Made by a program: the position numbers and the translations under genes. This document shows, one piece after another, positions 43,235 to 52,465 of a stretch of DNA of 64,000 nt. Origin of the DNA: Pseudomonas jessenii (lineage in GTDB: Bacteria > Pseudomonadota > Gammaproteobacteria > Pseudomonadales > Pseudomonadaceae); NCBI RefSeq assembly GCF_002236115.1, contig NZ_NIWT01000008.1, positions 124,001 to 188,000 on the forward strand. Direction: 5' to 3'. Below the pieces are notes generated by a model, which saw nothing but the letters and a program-made list of their open reading frames with translations, was not told the origin of the DNA and did no database searches. The first letter of the stretch is position 1. Each line of letters starts with the position of its first letter.

Positions 43235-46200
43235 ATGGCCACAGTGACGACACCGATCGAAGTTTTCGACATGAAGACGTTGCTGGCAGCGCTGAAGTCG
43301 TTGCGCAAAGGTGACTTCACTACACGTATGCCGGAAGACTGGACCGGCATGCCGGGCAAGATCGCCGACACGCTCAACGAGATCATCGACATGGCAGCCG
43401 ACACCACCACCGAATTCGAACGCGTGGCGCGTCTGATCGGCAAGCAGGGCAAGGTCGATGAGCGTATCGAATTGCCGATGATGAAAGGCTCATGGCAAAA
43501 GATCGTCAACTCGAGCAATGCGCTCACCAGCGACCTCATCAGCCCGATGAACGAAATCATTCGCGTTGTCGGTTCGGTTGCCGAGGGTAATCTGAACCAG
43601 CAGGTACCGCCGGTACTCAACGGCCTGGAACTGCGGGGTCAGTTCCTCAAATCCGCCGAGATCGTGAACACCATGGTGACGCGACTGGGCTCCTTCGCTT
43701 CCGAGGTGACCCGCGTGGCGCGCGAAGTCGGCACTGAAGGGATTCTCGGTGGGCAGGCCAATGTCAAAGGGGTGTCCGGCACCTGGAAAGACCTGACCGA
43801 CTCCGTCAATGACATGGCCGCCAATCTGACCACCCAGATGCGCAACATCGCTTACGTGACGACTGCGGTGGCCAAAGGCGATCTGGGCAAGACGATTACC
43901 GTCGAAGCCAAGGGTGAGATTCTCGAGCTGAAGAACACCATCAATACGATGGTCGGCCAGCTCTCGAGTTTCGCTGCGGAGGTGACCCGCGTGGCGCTGG
44001 AAGTCGGTACCGAAGGCAAGTTGGGCGGTCAGGCGGAAGTGCGCGACGTATCAGGCACCTGGCGCGACCTGACCGAATCGGTCAACGGCATGGCGGCCAA
44101 CCTGACCACCCAGGTGCGCAACCTCGCACAGGTGACGACGGCGGTGGCGCGCGGCGACCTCGGCAAGAAAATTACGGTTGAAGCCAAGGGCGAGATTCTC
44201 GAACTGAAAAACACCATCAACACGATGGTCGATCAGCTCTCCAGCTTCGCCGCGGAGGTGACACGCGTCGCACTGGAAGTCGGAACCGAAGGCAAACTGG
44301 GCGGACAGGCCGAAGTGACCGGCGTGTCCGGTACCTGGAAGGACTTGACCAATTCGGTCAACGGCATGGCGGCCAACCTGACCACCCAGGTGCGCAACAT
44401 TGCCGACGTGACGACGGCGGTGGCCAACGGCGACCTGTCGCGCAAGATCACAGCCGAAGCGAAAGGAGAAATTCTCCAACTCAAGGAAACCATCAACACG
44501 ATGGTGGACCAGCTCTCGACCTTTGCCGACGAAGTGACGCGCATGGCTCGCGAAGTGGGGACTGACGGCAAGCTCGGTGGCCAGGCCAAGGTGACAGGCG
44601 TCGGTGGAACCTGGAAAGATTTGACCGACTCGGTCAACAGCATGGCGGCCAACCTGACCAATCAGGTGCGCAACATCGCCGACGTGACGACGGCCGTGGC
44701 CAAAGGCGACCTGGGACGCAAGATTACCGTGGAAGCCAAGGGCGAAATCATGGAGCTGAAGAACACCATCAACACCATGGTGGACCAGCTCAATAGCTTT
44801 GCCGCCGAAGTGACGCGGGTGGCGCGCGAAGTCGGCACCGAAGGAAAGCTCGGGGGACAGGCACAGGTGCAAGGCGTGTCCGGCACCTGGAGGGATTTGA
44901 CCGAAAACGTGAACTTCATGGCCGCCAACCTGACCAGCCAGGTGCGAGGCATCGCGAAAGTGGTGACCGCGGTAGCCAACGGCGACATGAAGAAGAAACT
45001 GACACTGGAAGCCAAGGGTGAAATCGCCGAACTGGCCGACACCATCAACGGTATGACCGATACGCTGGCGCTGTTCTCCGATCAGGTGACCTCGGTGGCG
45101 CGTGAAGTGGGCGTCGAGGGCAAGCTGGGGGGCCAGGCCAACGTGCCAGGTGCTGCCGGCACCTGGCGCGATCTGACCGACAACGTGAACGGTCTGGCGG
45201 CCAACCTGACCAATCAGGTGCGCGCAATCGCCGATGTGGCGACTGCCGTGACCAAGGGCGATCTGACCCGTTACGTGGAGGTGGAAGCAAAGGGTGAAGT
45301 GGCGGAGCTGAAGGACAACGTCAACGAGATGATCCGCAACCTGCGGGAAACCACGCGGCAAAACGCGGAGCAGGATTGGCTCAAGAGCAATCTGGCGAAA
45401 TTCAACCGTCTGCTGCAGGGCCAGCGCGATCTGGCGGCAGTCTCCAAGATGGTGCTGTCTGAACTGGCTCCGCTGATCAACGCCCAGCACGGTGTGTTCT
45501 ACATGATGAACGAGAGCCCGCCCGATCCTGCGAAACTCAAGCTACTGTCCGCTTATGCGTACAAGGGAAACATCAATGTGAACGATGAGTGGCGGCTCGG
45601 CGAGGGCCTGGTCGGGCAATGCGCTTACGAGAAGCGGCGCATCCTGCTGACCGATGTACCCGCAGATTACGTCGCGATTTCATCCGGACTGGGTGCCGCC
45701 GCCCCGCTGAACATCATCGTGTTGCCGATCCTGTTCGAGAACAAGGTCAAGGCCGTCGTCGAAATGGCTTCGTTCACGCGCTACAGCATCATTCATCAAA
45801 CCTTCCTTGATCAGCTTGCTGAATCGATTGGTATCGTGCTCAACACGATCGAAGCCAATATGCGTACCGAAGAACTGCTCAAGCAGTCGCAATCGCTGGC
45901 GCAGGAGCTGCAAAAGCAACAAGAAGAATTGAGACAGACCAACGAGGAACTGGGGGACAAGGCTGGACTGCTGGCGGAGCAGAAAGCCGAAGTCGAGCGC
46001 AAGAACCGCGAAGTCGAAATCACCAAGCTATCGCTGGAGGAGAAGGCGGAGCAACTGACGCTGACCTCGAAGTACAAGTCCGAATTCCTCTCCAGTATGT
46101 CCCATGAGCTCAGAACGCCATTGAACAGCTTGCTGATCCTGGCCCGCCAGCTCAGCGACAACGCGGAACACAATCTCACTCCCAGGCAGGTCGAATATGC

Positions 46201-48097
46201 CAAGACCATCCGTAGCGCGGGCAAGGACCTGCTGGAGCTGATCGACGAGATTCTCTACCTGTCCAAGATCGAGTCGGGTACGGTCACACTGGATCTGAAT
46301 GAAGCGCTGTTCGACGACCTGCACGACCAGATCGAACGCACCTTCCGGCCGGTCGCCGAAAGCCGGGGCCTCTCCTTCACGATTGAACTGGCGCCTACCC
46401 TGCCCCCCGTCATCCGGACCGACGAAAAGCGCCTGCTGCAGGTGGTCAAGAACCTGCTGTCCAACGCCTTCAAGTTCACTGAGCAAGGCAGCGTCAAGAT
46501 CAGCATCGCGCCCGCTGTGTCCGGGTGGAGCGTGGATAACAGCGAACTGAATCGTGCCGATGCGGTGGTCGCCTTCGTGGTCACCGACACCGGCATTGGC
46601 GTCTCTGCCGGCAAGCAGAAGCTGATCTTCGAAGCGTTCCAGCAGGGAGATACCGGAACCTCACGGAAATACGGCGGCACCGGCCTCGGCCTGTCGATCA
46701 GCCGCGAGCTCGCACACCGGCTGGGCGGTGAGCTGCGGCTGATCCCCGCTGAGGTCGGCAAGGGCAGTACTTTCGCGCTGTACGTGCCCTTGCGTACACA
46801 GGATGCCCAGGGTCAGACGCTAGACGAATCAGCGACAGAGGCAGTACCTGGCCAGGTCAAGCGCGACCTCATGTCAAACCCGGCTGCACAGGTACTGGAC
46901 GACCGCGAGTCTGTCCAACCCGGGGATCAAGTGCTGCTGATGCTCGAGGGCGACACCCGATTCGCCAGCATTCTGCTCGAGGCCGCGCACCAGAAGGGGT
47001 TCAGGGCTATCGTCACGACCCGTGGCGCGGATGCACTGGAGCTTGTCGAGCGCTTCAAACCCGCCGCGATCACGCTGGACCCGGGCCTGACGGACATCGA
47101 TGGCTGGTCGCTGCTCGAGCAGTTGAAGCGCAACTTCGCCACGCGTCACATCCCGGTCCAGATCATCTCGATCGCTGACGACCACACCCGCGGGCTGCGC
47201 TATGGCGCTTTCGACTATCTGCTCAAGCCGGTCACAGCCGACGAGATTCAAAATGCGCTGGCCGCCATCGTGGCATTCGCTCGGCGCAAGACCCGGGACC
47301 TGCTGCTCATCGACGGCGACGAAGGGAACCGCGCCCGCATCCTCGATCTGCTCGATAACACCGACGTGAAGATCACAGCGACCGACAGCGGCGCTGACGC
47401 CATGAAGAAACTGGCAAAGAAACGCTACGACTGCATGGCAATCAATCTCAAACTGCCCGACGCATCCGGCATCAGGTTTCTCGAGGCGTTGCAGGAAGAC
47501 CACGCCATGCGTGAATTGCCGATCGTCGTCTATGGTGCAGAGACGCTGACCAAACCGGAACACGAGCGTTTCAGGACACTGCTCGGCAAGAGCGTCATCA
47601 AGGCCGTTCAGTCCCCCGAGCGCATACTCGACGAAACCGCTCTGTTTCTACACCGTGTCGTCGCCAGGCTGTCGCAGACCCAGCGCAGAATGCTGGAAAA
47701 ACTCTATGAGGGTTCGGACAGTCTCGAGGGTAAAAAGGCCCTGGTGGTCGACGATGACGTGCGCAATATTTTTGCCCTGACCAGCGTGCTTGAGAGCAAC
47801 AAAATGTTGGTGGCCACGGCCGAAAACGGCCGAACCGCCATTGAACTGCTGCAGCAGCAGCCCGATACCGACATCGTGCTGATGGACATCATGATGCCCG
47901 AGATGGATGGCTTTGAAACCATGCGCCAGATCCGTACATTCAAAAGATTTGAAGCCCTGCCCATGATTGCGCTGACGGCCAAGGCGATGATGGGTGACCG
48001 TGAAAAGTGCATCGAGGCAGGAGCCTCGGACTATGTCAGCAAGCCGGTGGACACCGACCAGCTACTGTCACTGATGCGCAAATGGCTCTATCGATGA
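43235..48097 (+). CDS. Soluble hybrid histidine kinase with tandem HAMP array, GAF and three receiver domains
   Basis: The 1620-residue protein has no membrane segment. Degenerate HAMP units fill residues 17-150. Six 92-residue repeats (154-705) follow, each a pair of HAMP domains (AREVGTEGKLGGQA; TTAVAKGDLGKKITVEAKGE). Then come a GAF domain (about 735-875), a coiled coil, the kinase core with SSMSHELRTP (His957) and N and G boxes, and three receivers. Receiver 1 has Asp1282 and receiver 3 has Asp1551. Receiver 2 has Asn1404 where Asp is expected and is probably inert. The plan resembles fungal group III osmosensor kinases. AGAGG precedes the ATG. Confidence 0.93.
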   Translation: MATVTTPIEVFDMKTLLAALKSLRKGDFTTRMPEDWTGMPGKIADTLNEIIDMAADTTTEFERVARLIGKQGKVDERIELPMMKGSWQKIVNSSNALTSDLISPMNEIIRVVGSVAEGNLNQQVPPVLNGLELRGQFLKSAEIVNTMVTRLGSFASEVTRVAREVGTEGILGGQANVKGVSGTWKDLTDSVNDMAANLTTQMRNIAYVTTAVAKGDLGKTITVEAKGEILELKNTINTMVGQLSSFAAEVTRVALEVGTEGKLGGQAEVRDVSGTWRDLTESVNGMAANLTTQVRNLAQVTTAVARGDLGKKITVEAKGEILELKNTINTMVDQLSSFAAEVTRVALEVGTEGKLGGQAEVTGVSGTWKDLTNSVNGMAANLTTQVRNIADVTTAVANGDLSRKITAEAKGEILQLKETINTMVDQLSTFADEVTRMAREVGTDGKLGGQAKVTGVGGTWKDLTDSVNSMAANLTNQVRNIADVTTAVAKGDLGRKITVEAKGEIMELKNTINTMVDQLNSFAAEVTRVAREVGTEGKLGGQAQVQGVSGTWRDLTENVNFMAANLTSQVRGIAKVVTAVANGDMKKKLTLEAKGEIAELADTINGMTDTLALFSDQVTSVAREVGVEGKLGGQANVPGAAGTWRDLTDNVNGLAANLTNQVRAIADVATAVTKGDLTRYVEVEAKGEVAELKDNVNEMIRNLRETTRQNAEQDWLKSNLAKFNRLLQGQRDLAAVSKMVLSELAPLINAQHGVFYMMNESPPDPAKLKLLSAYAYKGNINVNDEWRLGEGLVGQCAYEKRRILLTDVPADYVAISSGLGAAAPLNIIVLPILFENKVKAVVEMASFTRYSIIHQTFLDQLAESIGIVLNTIEANMRTEELLKQSQSLAQELQKQQEELRQTNEELGDKAGLLAEQKAEVERKNREVEITKLSLEEKAEQLTLTSKYKSEFLSSMSHELRTPLNSLLILARQLSDNAEHNLTPRQVEYAKTIRSAGKDLLELIDEILYLSKIESGTVTLDLNEALFDDLHDQIERTFRPVAESRGLSFTIELAPTLPPVIRTDEKRLLQVVKNLLSNAFKFTEQGSVKISIAPAVSGWSVDNSELNRADAVVAFVVTDTGIGVSAGKQKLIFEAFQQGDTGTSRKYGGTGLGLSISRELAHRLGGELRLIPAEVGKGSTFALYVPLRTQDAQGQTLDESATEAVPGQVKRDLMSNPAAQVLDDRESVQPGDQVLLMLEGDTRFASILLEAAHQKGFRAIVTTRGADALELVERFKPAAITLDPGLTDIDGWSLLEQLKRNFATRHIPVQIISIADDHTRGLRYGAFDYLLKPVTADEIQNALAAIVAFARRKTRDLLLIDGDEGNRARILDLLDNTDVKITATDSGADAMKKLAKKRYDCMAINLKLPDASGIRFLEALQEDHAMRELPIVVYGAETLTKPEHERFRTLLGKSVIKAVQSPERILDETALFLHRVVARLSQTQRRMLEKLYEGSDSLEGKKALVVDDDVRNIFALTSVLESNKMLVATAENGRTAIELLQQQPDTDIVLMDIMMPEMDGFETMRQIRTFKRFEALPMIALTAKAMMGDREKCIEAGASDYVSKPVDTDQLLSLMRKWLYR
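43694..45349 (+). repeat. Six tandem 276-bp repeats encoding HAMP pairs
   Basis: Six in-frame units of exactly 276 bases lie inside the hybrid kinase gene, each beginning TTC(GCN/TCN) for FAAEVTRVA-like residues. The middle units are most alike and the sixth most diverged. Confidence 0.9.
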
Positions 48098-48214
48098 TTC
48101 TGTGCCGCGCTGATTGCGCGACAGCAAAGGTGGCAAAGTGCGCAAGGCCGGCTCGACTTTACCGGTGTTGCCGTAACGGCAAGAGGCGCTAGCGCAAACC
48201 GAAGTGGCATAAAT

Positions 48215-49348
48215 ATGCAGCAGGAACCCCCGGTATTCAATGAGAGAACCCAGGTGCGGCACCCGCTCCCACCTGATGGCGTGCCAGCATCCGTGTTGCT
48301 GGTGGATGACAATCCCGCCAAGCTCACGGCGCTCGCCGCGGTGATTGCCGACATGGGCCTCGATATTGCCACGGCGACTTCCGGACGCGAGGCGCTGCGC
48401 CTGCTATTGCAGCGCGACTTCGCCGTCATTCTGCTCGACGTGAAAATGCCAGTGATGGACGGTTTTGAAACCGCTGCACTCATTCACGGCCGCCCGAAGT
48501 CGGCCCACACGCCCATTATCTTCGTCACGGCGGAGGCCGACACGGATTCCGAGCGTTTCCGCGGTTATACGGCCGGCGCAGTCGACTACATCTTCTCGCC
48601 GATTGTGGCCGAGGTTCTTCGCGCCAAGATCCAGGTGTTTGTCGACCTGTTCTACTTGCAGCGCAAACTGACGATGCAGGCCGAAGAATTGCTGCAATCG
48701 AAGCTGCAGCTGCGTGAACTGGCCTCCTATCAGGAGCACATCAAGGAAGAAGAGCGAAAGCGGATCGCACGGGACATCCATGACGAGCTGGGGCAGAGTC
48801 TGCTGGCGTTGCGAATCGATGTCTCCATGTTGCAGACGCGCACCAGTACCATGCACCCCAAGCTCAACGAAAAGGCCAGCGATGCTCTGAATCACCTCGA
48901 TACAGCCATCCGCAGTGTCCGCAGTATCATCAATGATCTTCGGCCACCCGTACTCGATCTGGGATTGCAGGCAGCGATCGAGTGGCAACTTGAAGAGTTC
49001 CGGCAGCGCAGCGCGATCGATTGCACGATGTCGGCGAAAGACGAAAACTTCCGTTGCGATCTGAATGAAAAATCCGCCACCACTCTGTTCCGCATCGTGC
49101 AGGAATCGCTGTCGAATATTGCCCGGCACGCGCAAGCGACACAGGTGCATATCGAACTCTCCAGGGAGGGTCGCCGGCTTTACCTGCAGATCAAAGACAA
49201 CGGCGTAGGCATGACGGATCGCAAAAAACTGAACTCGTTCGGGTTGGTGGGGATGAAGGAACGCATCAGCATGCTGGGCGGGGAGTTCACGATCGACAGC
49301 GCACCGGACAAAGGAACGAGATTAACGATATCGCTGCCACTGGACTGA
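48215..49348 (+). CDS. Receiver-histidine kinase fusion (NarX/DesK type)
   Basis: The 377-residue soluble protein has a receiver domain with Asp75 (VILLDVKMP). The usual conserved Lys is replaced by Ser128 (DYIFSPIV). A coiled coil leads to a HisKA_3 core with ARDIHDELGQ (His189) and an ATPase domain (TLFRIVQESLSNIARHA; GLVGMKERISMLGG). HisKA_3 kinases pair with NarL-type regulators, and one is divergently encoded at 42310. It lies 117 bases after the hybrid kinase, and a terminal receiver-to-kinase link is plausible. The ribosome site is weak. Confidence 0.9.
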   Translation: MQQEPPVFNERTQVRHPLPPDGVPASVLLVDDNPAKLTALAAVIADMGLDIATATSGREALRLLLQRDFAVILLDVKMPVMDGFETAALIHGRPKSAHTPIIFVTAEADTDSERFRGYTAGAVDYIFSPIVAEVLRAKIQVFVDLFYLQRKLTMQAEELLQSKLQLRELASYQEHIKEEERKRIARDIHDELGQSLLALRIDVSMLQTRTSTMHPKLNEKASDALNHLDTAIRSVRSIINDLRPPVLDLGLQAAIEWQLEEFRQRSAIDCTMSAKDENFRCDLNEKSATTLFRIVQESLSNIARHAQATQVHIELSREGRRLYLQIKDNGVGMTDRKKLNSFGLVGMKERISMLGGEFTIDSAPDKGTRLTISLPLD

Positions 49349-49404
49349 CCCGGCTGGCATCAACACCAGAACAACCACACTGCAGCCCTGCCATACTGTT
49401 CAAC

Positions 49405-50145
49405 ATGACCAGTGCAACTTTCCGCTTCTACGAGGAGCTCAACGATTTCCTGCCGGCCGAACGGCGGCGGCAACCCTTCACCTGTGAGTGCGCGCAAGGG
49501 GCGACGGTCAAGCACATGATCGAGGCGCTCGGGATACCGCACACCGAGGTCGAACTGGTGCTGCTCAACGGCGAGTCGGTGGGCCTGGAGCGGGTGATCC
49601 TCGACAATGACCGGCTGGCGGTGTATCCCAAGTTCGAAGCGCTGGACATCAGCCCGCTGCTCAAGGTTCGTGCGCAACCTTTACGGGTGCTGCGTTTCGT
49701 CGCGGATGCGCACCTTGGCGGGCTGGCCAGCCTGCTGCGCATGAGCGGCTTCGACACCCTCTACGACAATGGCTTCGAGGATAGCGAGATCGCCGAGATC
49801 GCTGCGCAGCAAGGACGCATCGTGCTGACCCGCGACCGCGAACTGCTCAAGCGGCGAATCATCAGCCACGGCTGTTATGTGCATGCCCTGAAACCGTCGC
49901 TGCAGCTGCGCGAATTGTACGAGCGCCTCGACCTGGCGCGTAGTGCGCGGCCATTCAGCCTGTGCCTGCATTGCAACCTGCCGCTGCACGAGATCAGCCT
50001 GGAACTGGCCCGGACGCAGGTGCCGCCACGCATTGGCGTCCTCTATTCGCACTTCCTGCGCTGCGACGCCTGCCAACGGGTTTACTGGGAGGGCTCGCAC
50101 TGGCGCGGTATGTGCGCATTGCTGGCACCGCTGCTGAATCGATAG
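49405..50145 (+). CDS. Mut7-C RNase-type protein with ubiquitin-like N-terminal domain
   Basis: The 246-residue protein has an N-terminal ubiquitin/MoaD-like domain (residues 1-85) and a Mut7-C domain with a PIN-like fold: FVADAHLGGLASLLRMSGFD, GRIVLTRDRELLKRR. A zinc ribbon of two CxxC pairs (CLHCN, CDACQ) ends it. Such proteins are thought to be nucleases acting on RNA. The start has no clear Shine-Dalgarno site. It lies 56 bases after the receiver-kinase gene, but no functional link is evident. Confidence 0.85.
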   Translation: MTSATFRFYEELNDFLPAERRRQPFTCECAQGATVKHMIEALGIPHTEVELVLLNGESVGLERVILDNDRLAVYPKFEALDISPLLKVRAQPLRVLRFVADAHLGGLASLLRMSGFDTLYDNGFEDSEIAEIAAQQGRIVLTRDRELLKRRIISHGCYVHALKPSLQLRELYERLDLARSARPFSLCLHCNLPLHEISLELARTQVPPRIGVLYSHFLRCDACQRVYWEGSHWRGMCALLAPLLNR

Positions 50146-50251
50146 CCGCCAGTCCTTGGCGGGCAAAATAACAAAATTGCCATGTGCTCCCTTCGTTCCT
50201 TCTTGCGTCGCACTGTTCATTGCCCGTTCCCGTACGTCTGGAGTTTTCCCA

Positions 50252-52378
50252 ATGCCCTCGCCTCATTCCTTGCCCGCTGCGCTGCTGGGCCTGGCCCTTG
50301 TTTGTCCGGCCATGACCGAGGCTCAGGGCCTGGAGCTGGGACAAGTGCTGATTGGCGCTGAGGACCAGAGCGACGAAGACCAGGGGATCGAGGACGCCAG
50401 GGCCCGGCTGGCCCAGGTGCCCGGCGGCACCAACGTGGTCGACATGCGCCGTCCGTTGCAGGGCCGCGTGGCCAGCAATCAGGATGTGCTGGCTTACCAG
50501 CCGGGGATCTATGCCCAGTCGGCGGGCAACGAAGGGGTGAAGATTTCGATCCGCGGATCGGGGATCAACCGTGCACCGGGCGCCCATGCCTCGGGGCTGT
50601 ACACCCTGCTCGACGGTCTGCCGCTGACCGGCCCCGGCGGCACGCCCTATGAATTGCTGGAACCGCTGTGGCTCGACCATGTGCAAGTGCTGCGCGGCGC
50701 CAACGGATTCGACCGGGGCGCCCTGGCTCTGGGCGGTGCCATCGATTACGTCAGCCATACCGGCTACAACGCGCCGAAGTTGCAGGTACGCTACGCAACG
50801 GGCAGTCACGGCTATCAGCAGCGCCAGGTCAGCTCCGGACAGGTGCTCGGCGCCTTCGATTACTACGTGGCCATGACCGACGCCAACGCCGACGGCTATC
50901 AGGACCACACGGCCAGCGAGAGCCAGGGTGTCATCGCCAACTTCGGCTATCGCTTCAACCCCAATCTGGAAACACGCTTCTACCTGCGTCACCGCCAGAC
51001 CGACAACGACCTCGCGGGACGGGTGACCAAACACTCCATCGAGCACAACCCACGGGCGGCCAACCCTGCCTACGTGGCGCGGGACGACCGCCGCGACGAG
51101 CCGGGCAGCACCTTTATCGGCAACAAGACCACCTGGTACATCGATGACGATTCGAGCATCCAGACCGGCCTTGTCTACCACGACTATCCCATGGACCTGA
51201 GCGAGGGCCCCAACCGCCTGAAGGTGGCGTACACGGATGTCAGCGGCACGTTCGACTACAAGCGTCGCGACACGCTCTGGGGGCTGGAAAGCCAAAGCAC
51301 CCTGGGCCTGCGAGTGACCAAACACCTGCCCAACGCCGGTGCCAGCGAGTTCGTGCGCATCCCCACCGGCAACACCGCCGGTTACGCACCGGGCACGCTG
51401 ATCCGCAACTTCACCTACCAGGGCTCGGACACGGTCCTGCATGTCGGCAATGACCTGGAAATCGCCGACGACCTGTGGCTGACCACCGGCCTCGCCGCGA
51501 TCTACACCCGCCGTGAAAGCGCTGTCACCTACCCGCAGGAAGGTGGCAAGACCAGCCTGCACGACTGGGACTACGCCCCGCGCGTGGGCCTGCGCTACCA
51601 ACTGACACCGGACCTGCAACTGTTCGGCAATCTCAGCCGCTCGGTCGAGGCGCCACATCCGTGGTCGCTGATCTATAGCTCGAACATCCGATTCCCCGCC
51701 GGCAGTGGCGTCGCTACGGGCGCCCAGCGCGAACCGGTCACGCTGCAAAACCAGACCGCCACCACCCTGGAAATCGGCGGCCGTGGCGATAGCACGCTGG
51801 GGCAGTGGAGCCTGGCCTGGTACTACGCCCAGGTGCGCCACGAACTGCTTTCGGTGCTGCCGGACGCCAACGCCACCACGCCCTACGAGCTCAACGCCAG
51901 CCCGACCGTGCACCAGGGCGTGGAAGCCAGCCTGCTGACCCCCCTCTGGTCGCCGGACGATGGCGGTCAATTGAGCCTGCGCCAGAGCTATACCTTCAGT
52001 GACTTCCACTACCGCGACGATGAGCGCTTCGGCGACAACCGCCTGCCGGGTCTGCCGATGCACTATTACCAGGGCGAACTGCGCTACGACTGGCCACAAG
52101 GCTTCTTCGCCGCGGTCAACACGCAATGGGTGTCGAAGGTGGCCGTCGATTACGCCAACAGCTACTACGCCGATCCCTATGCCATATTCGGCGCGACCTT
52201 GGGCTACAACGCGCCAAAGGGCGACTGGCAGACCTGGCTGGACCTGCGCAACCTGACCGACAAGCACTATGCCGCCACGGTCACGCCGGGCTACGACGAC
52301 AAAGGGCTGGACGCGGCACGATCCACCCCCGGTGAAGGCATGGCAATGTACATCGGGGTGTCGTGGAGCCTGCTCTGA
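50252..52378 (+). CDS. TonB-dependent outer-membrane receptor
   Basis: The 708-residue protein starts at ATG 50252 with GGAG upstream and a signal peptide (LPAALLGLALVCPAMTEAQG). The plug domain includes VKISIRGSGINR, GLYTLLDGLPL and VQVLRGANGFDRGALALGGAI. The barrel ends in the aromatic strand GEGMAMYIGVSWSLL. It imports an iron complex or another large solute using TonB energy. The substrate is not clear. It precedes by 87 bases a QEGLA-motif protein, which may share its operon. Confidence 0.9.
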   Translation: MPSPHSLPAALLGLALVCPAMTEAQGLELGQVLIGAEDQSDEDQGIEDARARLAQVPGGTNVVDMRRPLQGRVASNQDVLAYQPGIYAQSAGNEGVKISIRGSGINRAPGAHASGLYTLLDGLPLTGPGGTPYELLEPLWLDHVQVLRGANGFDRGALALGGAIDYVSHTGYNAPKLQVRYATGSHGYQQRQVSSGQVLGAFDYYVAMTDANADGYQDHTASESQGVIANFGYRFNPNLETRFYLRHRQTDNDLAGRVTKHSIEHNPRAANPAYVARDDRRDEPGSTFIGNKTTWYIDDDSSIQTGLVYHDYPMDLSEGPNRLKVAYTDVSGTFDYKRRDTLWGLESQSTLGLRVTKHLPNAGASEFVRIPTGNTAGYAPGTLIRNFTYQGSDTVLHVGNDLEIADDLWLTTGLAAIYTRRESAVTYPQEGGKTSLHDWDYAPRVGLRYQLTPDLQLFGNLSRSVEAPHPWSLIYSSNIRFPAGSGVATGAQREPVTLQNQTATTLEIGGRGDSTLGQWSLAWYYAQVRHELLSVLPDANATTPYELNASPTVHQGVEASLLTPLWSPDDGGQLSLRQSYTFSDFHYRDDERFGDNRLPGLPMHYYQGELRYDWPQGFFAAVNTQWVSKVAVDYANSYYADPYAIFGATLGYNAPKGDWQTWLDLRNLTDKHYAATVTPGYDDKGLDAARSTPGEGMAMYIGVSWSLL

Positions 52379-52465
52379 GGCCGTTTTCCTCACTTCGTAA
52401 ACGCACACAACCGCGCGCGACGACTAAGCTTTTGTAACGTCACTTCGTCCCTCAAGGAGCTATCC

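Noticed and set aside
44051..45490. 479-codon minus-strand frame in the HAMP array
   Set aside because: It is a shadow created by the repeated high-GC codons of the hybrid kinase.
49994..52408. 804-codon minus-strand frame opposite the TonB receptor
   Set aside because: The plus strand has a signal peptide, plug and barrel motifs. The minus frame has none and is a GC-driven shadow.
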